DNA of 64,000 nucleotides from Tomocerus qinae (taxonomy: Eukaryota; Arthropoda; Collembola; Entomobryomorpha; Tomoceridae): positions 87,110,001-87,174,000 of the forward strand of contig CM034546.1 of the NCBI GenBank assembly GCA_020055645.1. Direction: 5' to 3'. Under the pieces are notes generated by a model. That model did not search any database. It had not been told where the DNA came from and saw only the letters and a list, made by a program, of their open reading frames with translations. Shown here one piece after another: positions 50,401 to 61,700 of the stretch (its first letter is position 1; each line of letters starts with the position of its first letter). The position numbers and the translations under genes are program-made.

Positions 50401-53400
50401 AATAGATATTCAACATGCTTTAATAAGGATTCAACATTCTTTAATAGGGATTCAACATGCTCTAATAGGGATTCAACATGCTCTAATAGGGATTCAACAT
50501 GCTCTAATAGGGATTCAACATGCTCTAATAGGGATTCAACATGCTTCAATAGGGATTCAACATGCTCTAATAGGGATTCAACATGCTCTAATAGGGATTC
50601 AACATGCTCTAATAGGGATTCAACCTGCTTTAATAGATATTCAACATGCTCTAATAGGGATTCAAGATGCTCTAATAGGGATTCAACATACTCTAATAGG
50701 GATTCAACATGCTCTAATAGGGATTCAACATACTCTAATAGGGATTCAAGATGCTCTAATAGAGATTCAACATGCTCTAATAGGGATTCAACATGCTCTA
50801 ATAGGGATTCAACATGCTTTAATAGGGATTCAACATGCTTTAATAGATATTCAACATGCTTTAATAAGGATTCAACATTCTTTAATAGGGATTCAACATG
50901 CTCTAATAGGGATTCAACATGCTTTAATAGGGATTCAACATGCTCTAATAGGGATTCAACATCCTCTAATAGGGATTCAACATGCTCTAATAGGGATTCA
51001 ACATGCTTTAATAGGGATTCAACATGCTTTAATAGGGATTCAACATGCTTTAATAGGGATTCAACATGCTCTAATAGGGATTCAACATGCTTTAATAGGG
51101 ATTCAACATGCTTTAATAGGGATTCAACATGCTTTAATAGATATTCAACATGCTTTAATAAGGATTCAACATTCTTTAATAGGGATTCAACATGCTCTAA
51201 TAGGGATTCAACATGCTTTAATAGGGATTCAACATGCTCTAATAGGGATTCAACATGCTCTAATAGGGATTCAACATGCTTTAATAGGGATTCAACATGC
51301 TCTAATAGGGATTCAACATGCTCTAATAGGGATTCAACATGCTCTAATAGGGATTCAACATGCTCTAATAGGGATTCAACATGCTCTAATAGGGATTCAA
51401 CATGCTCTAATAGGGATTCAACATGCTCTAATAGGGATTCAACATGCTCTAATAGGGATTCAACATGCTTTAATAGGGATTCAACATGCTCTAATAGGGA
51501 TTCAACATGCTTTAATAGGGATTCAACATGCTCTAATAGGGATTCAACATGCTTTAATAGGGATTCAACATGCTTTAATAGGGATTCAACATGCTTTAAT
51601 AGGGATTCAACATGCTTTAATAGGGATTCAACATGCATTAATAGGGATTCAACATGCTCTAATAGGGATTCAACATGCTTAAATAGGGATGCAACATGCT
51701 CTAATAGGGATACAACATGCTCTAATAGGGATTCAACATGCTCTAATAGGGATTCAACATGCTTTAATAGGGATTCAACATGCTTTAATAGAGATTCAAC
51801 ATGCTCTGATAGGGATTCAGCATGCTTTAATAGGGATTCAGCATGCTCTAATAGGGATTCAACATGCTTTAATAGGGATTCAACATCCTCTAATAGGGAT
51901 TCAACATGCTCTAATAGGGATTCAACATGCTCTAATAGGGATTCAACATGCTCTAATAGGGATTCAACATGCTCTAATAGGGATTCAACATGCTTTAATA
52001 GGGATTCAACATGCTCTAATAGGGATTCAACATGCTTTAATAGGGATTCAACATGCTTTAATAGGGATTCAACATGCTCTAATAGGGATTCAACATGCTC
52101 TAATAGGGATTCAACATGCTTTAATAGGGATTCAACATGCTCTAATAGGGATTCAACATGCTCTAATAGGGATTCAACATGCTCTAATAGGGATTCAACA
52201 TGCTTTAATAGGGATTCAACATGCTCTAATAGGGATTCAACATGCTCTAATAGGGATTCAACATGCTTTAATAGGGATTCAACATGCTTTAATAGGGATT
52301 CAACATGCTTTAATAGGGATTCAACATGCTTTAATAGGTATTCAACATGCTTTAATAGGGATTCAACATGCTTTAATAGGGATTCAACATGCTTTAATAG
52401 GGATTCAACATGCTTTAATAGGGATTCAACATGCTTTAATAGGGATTCAACATGCTCTAATAGGGATTCAACATGCTCTAATAGGGATTCAACATGCTCT
52501 AATAGGGATTCAACATGCTCTAATAGGGATTCAACATGCTCTAATAGGGATTCAACATGCTTTAATAGGGATTCAACATGCTCTAATAGGGATTCAACAT
52601 GCTTTAATAGGGATTCAACATGCTTTAATAGGGATTCAACATGCTTTAATAGGGATTCAACATGCTTTAATAGGGATTCAACATGCTTTAATAGGGATTC
52701 AACATGCTTTAATAAGGATTCAACATTCTTTAATAGGGATTCAACATGCTCTAATAGGGATTCAACATGCTCTAATAGGGATTCAACATGCTCTAATAGG
52801 GATTCAACATGCTTTAATAGGGATTCAACATGCTTTAATAGGGATTCAACATGCTTTAATAGGGATTCAACATGCTTTAATAGGGATTCAACATGCTTTA
52901 ATAAGGATTCAACATTCTTTAATAGGGATTCAACATGCTTTAATAGGGATTCAACATGCTTTAATAGGGATTCAACATGCTCTAATAGGGATTCAACATG
53001 CTCTAATAGGGATTCAAGATGCTCTAATAGGGAATCAACATGCTCTAATAGGAATTCAACATGCTCTAATAGAGATTCAACATGCTCTAATAGGGATTCA
53101 ACATGCTCTAATAGGGATTCAACATGCTCTAATAGGGATTCAACATGCTCTAATAGGGATTCAACATGCTCTAATAGGGATTCAACATGCTCTAATAGGG
53201 ATTCAACATGCTCTAATAGGGATTCAACATGCTCTAATAGGGATTCAACATGCTCTAATAGGGTGTTAACATGCTCTAATAGGGATTCAACATGCTCTAA
53301 TAGGGATTCAATATCTTCTAATAGGGATTCAACATGCTCTAATAGGGATTCAACATGCTCTAATAGGGATTCAACATCCTCTAATAGGGATTCAACATGC

Positions 53401-56400
53401 TCTAATAGGGATTCAACATGCTTTAATAGGGATTCAACATGCTTTAATAGGGATTCAACATGCTTTAATAGGGATTCAACATGCTCTAATAGGGATTCAA
53501 CATGCTTTAATAGGGATTCAACATGCTCTAATAGGGATTCAACATGCTTTAATAGGGATTCAACATGCTTTAATAGGGATTCAACATGCTTTAATAGATA
53601 TTCAACATGCTTTAATAAGGATTCAACATGCTTTAATAGGGATTCAACATGCTCTAATAGGGATTCAACATGCTTTAATAGGGATTCAACATGCTTTAAT
53701 AGGGATTCAACATGCTTTAATAGGGATTCAACATGCTCTAATAGGGATTCAACATGCTTTAATAGGGATTCAACATGCTCTAATAGGGATTCAACATGCT
53801 TTAATAGGGATTCAACATGCTCTAATAGGGATTCAACATGCTTTAATAGGGATTCAACATGCTTTAATAGGGATTCAACATGCTCTAATAGGGATTCAAC
53901 ATGCTTTAATAGGGATTCAACATGCTTTAATAGGGATTCAACATGCTTTAATAGGGATTCAACATGCTTTAATAGGGATTCAACATGCTCTAATAGGGAT
54001 TCAACATGCTCTAATAGGGATTCAACATGCTCTAATAGGGATTCAACATGCTTTAATAGGGATTCAACATGCTTTAATAGGGATTCAACATGCTCTAATA
54101 GGGATTCAACATGCTCTAATAGGGATTCAACATGCTCTAATAGGGATTCAACATGCTCTAATAGGGATTCAACATGCTCTAATAGGGATTCAACATGCTT
54201 TAATAGGGATTCAACATGCTTTAATAGGGATTCAACATGCTTTAATAAGGATTCAACATGCTTTAATAGGGATTCAACATGCTTTAATAGGGATTCAACA
54301 TGCTTTAATAGGGATTCAACATGCTCTAATAGGGATCCAACATGCTCTAATAGGGATTCAACATGCTCTAATAGGGATTCAACATGCTCTAATAGGGATT
54401 CAACATGCTCTAATAGGGATTCAACATGCTCTAATAGGGATTCAACATGCTCTAATAGGGATTCAACATGCTCTAATAGGGATTCAACATGCTTTAATAG
54501 GGATTCAACATGCTCTAATAGGGATTCAACATCCTCTAATAGGGATTCAACATGCTTTAATAGGGATTCAACATGCTTTAATAGGGATTCAACATGCTTT
54601 AATAGGGATTCAACATGCTCTAATAGGGATTCAACATGCTTTAATAGGGATTCAACATGCTTTAATAGGGATTCAACATGCTTTAATAGGGATTCAACAT
54701 GCTTTAATAGGGATTCAACATGCTCTAATAGGGATTCAACATGCTCTAATAGGGATTCAACATGCTCTAATAGGGATTCAACATGCTTTAATAGGGATTC
54801 AACATGCTTTAATAGGGATTCAACATGCTTTAATAGGGATTCAACATGCTCTAATAGGGATTCAACATGCTTTAATAGGGATTCAACATGCTCTAATAGG
54901 GATTCAACATGCTTTAATAGGGATTCAACATGCTTTAATATGGATTCAACATGCTTTAATAGATATTCAACATGCTTTAATAAGGATTCAACATTCTTTA
55001 ATAGGGATTCAACATGCTCTAATAGGGATTCAACATGCTTTAATAGGGATTCAACATGCTCTAATAGGGATTCAACATGCTCTAATAGGGATTCAACATG
55101 CTCTATAAGGGATTCAACATCCTCTAATAGGGGTTCAACATGCTCTAATAGGGATTCAACATGCTTTAATAGGGATTCAACATGCTTTAATAGGGATTCA
55201 ACATGCTCTAATAGGGATTCAACATGCTTTAATAGGGATTCAACATGCTTTAATAGGGATTCAACATGCTTTAATAGGGATTCAACATGCTTTAATAGGG
55301 ATTCAACATGCTCTAATAGGGATTCAACATCCTCTAATAGGGATTCAACATGCTCTAATAGGGATTCAACATGCTTTAATAGGGATTCAACATGCTTTAA
55401 TAGGGATTCAACATGCTTTAATAGGGATTCAACATGCTCTAATAGGGATTCAACATGCTTTAATAGGGATTCAACATGCTTTAATAGGGATTCAACATGC
55501 TTTAATAGATATTCAACATGCTTTAATAAGGATTCAACATTCTTTAATAGGGATTCAACATGCTCTAATAGGGATTCAACATGCTTTAATAGGGATTCAA
55601 CATGCTCTAATAGGGATTCAACATCCTCTAATAGGGATTCAACATGCTCTAATAGGGATTCAACATGCTTTAATAGGGATTCAACATGCTTTAATAGGGA
55701 TTCAACATGCTTTAATAGGGTATCAACATGCTCTAATAGGGATTCAACATGCTTTAATAAGGATTCAACATTCTTTAATAGGGATTCAACATGCTTTAAT
55801 AGATATTCAACATGCTTTAATAAGGATTCAACATTCTTTAATAGGGATTCAACATGCTCTAATAGGGATTCAACATGCTTTAATAGGGATTCAACATGCT
55901 CTAATAGGGATTCAACATGCTCTAATAGGGATTAAACATGCTCTAATAGGGATTCAACATGTTCTAATAGGGATTCAACATGCTCTAATAGGGATTCAAC
56001 ATCTTCTAATAGGGATTCAACATGCTCTAATAGGGATTCAACATGCTTTAATAGGGATTCAACATGCTTTAATAGGGTATCAACATGCTCTAATAGGGAT
56101 TCAACATGCTTTAATAAGGATTCAACATTCTTTAATAGGGATTCAACATGCTTTAATAGGGATTCAACATGCTTTAATAGGGATTCAACATGCTCTAATA
56201 GGGATTCAACATGCTCTAATAGGGATTCAAGATGCTCTAATAGGGAATCAACATGCTCTAATAGGAATTCAACATGCTCTAATAGAGATTCAACATGCTC
56301 TAATAGGGATTCAACCTGCTCTAATAGGGATTCAACATGCTCTAATAGGGATTCAACATGCTCTAATAGGGATTCAACCTGCTCTAATAGGGATTCAACA

Positions 56401-56682
56401 TGCTCTAATAGGGATTCAACATGCTTTAATAGGGATTCAACATGCTCTAATAGGGATTCAACATGCTTTAATAGGGATTCAACATGCTTTAATAGATATT
56501 CAACATGCTTTAATAAGGATTCAACATTCTTTAATAGGGATTCAACATGCTCTAATAGGGATTCAACATGCTCTAATAGGGATTCAACATCCTTTAATAG
56601 GGATTCAACATGCTCTAATAGGGATTCAACATGCTTTAATAGGGATTCAACATGCTTTAATAGGGATTCAACATGCTTTAAT

Positions 56683-58741
56683 AGATATTCAACATGCTTT
56701 AATAAGGATTCAACATTCTTTAATAGGGATTCAACATGCTCTAATAGGGATTCAACATGCTTTAATAGGGATTCAACATGCTCTAATAGGGATTCAACAT
56801 CCTCTAATAGGGATTCAACATGCTCTAATAGGGATTCAACATGCTTTAATAGGGATTCAACATGCTTTAATAGGGATTCAACATGCTTTAATAGGGATTC
56901 AACATGCTTTAATAGGGATTCAACTTGCTCTAATAGGGATTCAACATCCTTTAATAGGGATTCAACATGCTCTAATAGGGATTCAACATGCTTTAATAGG
57001 GATTCAACATGCTTTAATAGGGATTCAACATGCTCTAATAGGGATTCAACATGCTTTAATAGGGATTCAACATGCTCTAATAGGGATTCAACATGCTTTA
57101 ATAGGGATTCAACATGCTTTAATAGGGATTCAACATGCTTTAATAGATATTCAACATGCTTTAATAAGGATTCAACATTCTTTAATAGGGATTCAACATG
57201 CTCTAATAGGGATTCAACATGCTCTAATAGGGATTCAACATGCTCTAATAGGGATTCAACATGCTCTAATAGGGATTCAACATGCTCTAATAGGGATTCA
57301 ACATGCTCTAATAGGGATTCAACATGCTCTAATAGGGATTCAACATGCTCTAATAGGGATTCAACCTGCTTTAATAGATATTCAACATGCTTTAATAGGG
57401 ATTCAACATGCTTTAATAGGGATTCAACATGCTTTAATAGGGATTCAACATGCTTTAATAGGGATTCAACATGCTTTAGTAGGGATTCAACATGCTCTAA
57501 TAGGGATTCAACATCCTCTAATAGGGATTCAACATGCTCTAATAGGGATTCAACATGCTTTAATAGGGATTCAACATGCTTTAATAGGGATTCAACATGC
57601 TCTAATAGGGATTCAACATGCTTTAATAGGGATTCAACATGCTCTAATAGGGATTCAACATGCTTTAATAGGGATTCAACATGCTTTAATAGGGATTCAA
57701 CATGCTTTAATAGATATTCAACATGCTTTAATAGGGATTCAACATGCTCTAATAGGGATTCAACATGCTCTAATAGGGATTCAACATGCTTTAATAGGGA
57801 TTCAACATGCTCTAATAGGGATTCAACATGCTTTAATAGGGATTCAACATGCTTTAATAGGGATTCAACATGCTCTAATAGGGATTCAACATGCTTTAAT
57901 AGGGATTCAACATGCTTTAATAGGGATTCAACATGCTTTAATAGGGATTCAACATGCTTTAATAGGGATTCAACATGCTCTAATAGGGATTCAACATCCT
58001 CTAATAGGGATTCAACATGCTCTAATAGGGATTCAACATGCTTTAATAGGGATTCAACATGCTTTAATAGGGATTCAACATGCTTTAATAGGGATTCAAC
58101 ATGCTCTAATAGGGATTCAACATGCTTTAATAGGGATTCAACATGCTTTAATAGGGATTCAACATGCTTTAATAGATATTCAACATGCTTTAATAAGGAT
58201 TCAACATTCTTTAATAGGGATTCAACATGCTCTAATAGGGATTCAACATGCTTTAATAGGGATTCAACATGCTCTAATAGGGATTCAACATCCTCTAATA
58301 GGGATTCAACATGCTCTAATAGGGATTCAACATGCTTTAATAGGGATTCAACATGCTTTAATAGGGATTCAACATGCTTTAATAGGGATTCAACATGCTT
58401 TAATAGATATTCAACATGCTTTAATAAGGATTCAACATTCTTTAATAGGGATTCAACATGCTCTAATAGGGATTCAACATGCTTTAATAGGGATTCAACA
58501 TGCTCTAATAGGGATTCAACATGCTCTAATAGGGATTAAACATGCTCTAATAGGGATTCAACATGCTCTAATAGGGATTCAACATGCTCTAATAGGGATT
58601 CAACATCTTCTAATAGGGATTCAACATGCTCTAATAGGGATTCAACATGCTTTAATAGGGATTCAACATGCTTTAATAGGGTATCAACATGCTCTAATAG
58701 GGATTCAACATGCTTTAATAAGGATTCAACATTCTTTAATA
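56683..58741 (+). repeat. 1029-bp (49-monomer) duplication in the satellite
   Basis: AGATATTC markers at 56683, 57145 and 57376 are followed by markers at 57712, 58174 and 58405, each exactly 1029 bases later. The marker at 56494 has no partner at 57523, so the left boundary of the duplicated block lies between 56494 and 56683. Confidence 0.85.
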
Positions 58742-61700
58742 GGGATTCAACATGCTTTAATAGGGATTCAACATGCTTTAATAGGGATTCAACATGCTCT
58801 AATAGGGATTCAACATGCTCTAATAGGGATTCAAGATGCTCTAATAGGGAATCAACATGCTCTAATAGGAATTCAACATGCTCTAATAGAGATTCAACAT
58901 GCTCTAATAGGGATTCAACCTGCTCTAATAGGGATTCAACATGCTCTAATAGGGATTCAACATGCTCTAATAGGGATTCAACCTGCTCTAATAGGGATTC
59001 AACATGCTCTAATAGGGATTCAACATGCTCTAATAGGGATTTAACATGCTCTATTAGGGATTCAACATGCTCTAATAGGGATTAAACATGCTCTAATAGG
59101 GATTCAACCAGCTCTAATAGGGATTCAACATGCTTTAATAGGGATTCAACATGCTTTAATAGGGATTCAACATGCTCTAATAGGGATTCAACATGCTTTA
59201 ATAGGGATTCAACATGCTTTAATAGGGATTCAACATGCTTTAATAGGGATTCAACATGCTTTAATAGGGATTCAACATGCTCTAATAGGGATTCAACATG
59301 CTTTAATAGGGATTCAACATGCTCTAATAGGGATTCAACATGCTTTAATAGGGATTCAACATGCTTTAATAGGGATTCAACATGCTTTAATAGGGATTCA
59401 ACATGCTCTAATAGGGATTCAACATGCTCTAATAGGGATTCAACATGCTTTAATAGGGATTCAACATGCTTTAATAGGGATTCAACATGCTTTAATAGAT
59501 ATTCAACATGCTTTAATAGGGATTCAACATGCTTTAATAGGGATTCAACATGCTCTAATAGGGATTCAACATGCTTTAATAGGGATTCAACATGCTCTAA
59601 TAGGGATTCAACATGCTCTAATAGGGATTCAACATGCTCTATAAGAGATTCAACATCCTCTAGTAGGGGTTCAACATGCTCTAATAGGGATTCAACATGC
59701 TTTAATAGGGATTCAACATGCTTTAATAGGGATTCAACATGCTCTAATAGGGATTCAACATGCTTTAATAGGGATTCAACATGCTTTAATAGGGATTCAA
59801 CATGCTTTAATAAGATTCAACATGCTTTAGTAGGGATTCAACATGCTCTAATAGGGATTCAACATCCTCTAATAGGGATTCAACATGCTCTAATAGGGAT
59901 TCAACATGCTTTAATAGGGATTCAACATGCTTTAATAGGGATTCAACATGCTCTAATAGGGATTCAACATGCTTTAATAGGGATTCAACATGCTCTAATA
60001 GGGATTCAACATGCTTTAATAGGGATTCAACATGCTTTAATAGGGATTCAACATGCTTTAATAGATATTCAACATGCTTTAATAAGGATTCAACATTCTT
60101 TAATAGGGATTCAACATGCTCTAATAGGGATTCAACATGCTTTAATAGGGATTCAACATGCTCTAATAGGGATTCAACATGCTCTAATAGGGATTCAACA
60201 TGCTCTAATAGGGATTCAACATGCTCTAATAGGGATTCAACATGCTCTAATAGGGATTCAACATGCTCTAATAGGGATTCAACATGCTTTAATAGGGATT
60301 CAACATGCTTTAATAGGGATTCAACATGCTCTAATAGGGATTCAACATGCTTTAATAGGGATTCAACATGCTTTAATAGGGATTCAACATGCTTTAATAG
60401 GGATTCAACATGCTTTAATAGGGATTCAACATGCTCTAATAGGGATTCAACATGCTCTAATAGGGATTCAACATGCTCTAATAGGGATTCAACATGCTTT
60501 AATAGGGATTCAACATGCTTTAATAGGGATTCAACATGCTTTAATAGGGATTCAACATGCTCTAATAGGGATTCAACATGCTTTAATAGGGATTCAACAT
60601 GCTTTAATAGGGATTCAACATGCTTTAATAGATATTCAACATGCTTTAATAAGGATTCAACATTCTTTAATAGGGATTCAACATGCTCTAATAGGGATTC
60701 AACATGCTTTAATAGGGATTCAACATGCTCTAATAGGGATTCAACATCCTCTAATAGGGATTCAACATGCTCTAATAGGGATTCAACATGCTTTAATAGG
60801 GATTCAACATGCTTTAATAGGGATTCAACATGCTTTAATAGGGATTCAACATGCTTTAATAGATATTCAACATGCTTTAATAAGGATTCAACATTCTTTA
60901 ATAGGGATTCAACATGCTCTAATAGGGATTCAACATGCTTTAATAGGGATTCAACATGCTCTAATAGGGATTCAACATGCTCTAATAGGGATTCAACATG
61001 CTCTAATAGGGATTCAACATGCTCTAATAGGGATTCAACATGCTCTAATAGGGATTCAACATCTTCTAATAGGGATTCAACATGCTCTAATAGGGATTCA
61101 ACATGCTTTAATAGGGATTCAACATGCTTTAATAGGGATTCAACATGCTCTAATAGGGATTCAACATGCTTTAATAAGGATTCAACATTCTTTAATAGGG
61201 ATTCAACATGCTTTAATAGGGATTCAACATGCTTTAATAGGGATTCAACATGCTCTAATAGGGATTCAACATGCTCTAATAGGGATTCAAGATGCTCTAA
61301 TAGGGATTCAACATGCTCTAATAGGAATTCAACATGCTCTAATAGAGATTCAACATGCTCTAATAGGGATTCAACCTGCTCTAATAGGGATTCAACATGC
61401 TCTAATAGGGATTCAACATGCTCTAATAGGGATTCAACATGCTCTAATAGGGATTCAACATGCTCTAATAGGGATTCAACATGCTCTAATAGGGATTCAA
61501 CATGCTCTATTAGGGATTCAACATGCTCTAATAGGGATTAAACATGCTCTAATAGGGATTCAACCAGCTCTAATAGGGATTCAACATGCTTTAATAGGGA
61601 TTCAACATGCTTTAATAGGGATTCAACATGCTTTAATAGGGATTCAACATGCTCTAATAGGGATTCAACATGCTTTAATAGGGATTCAACATGCTCTAAT

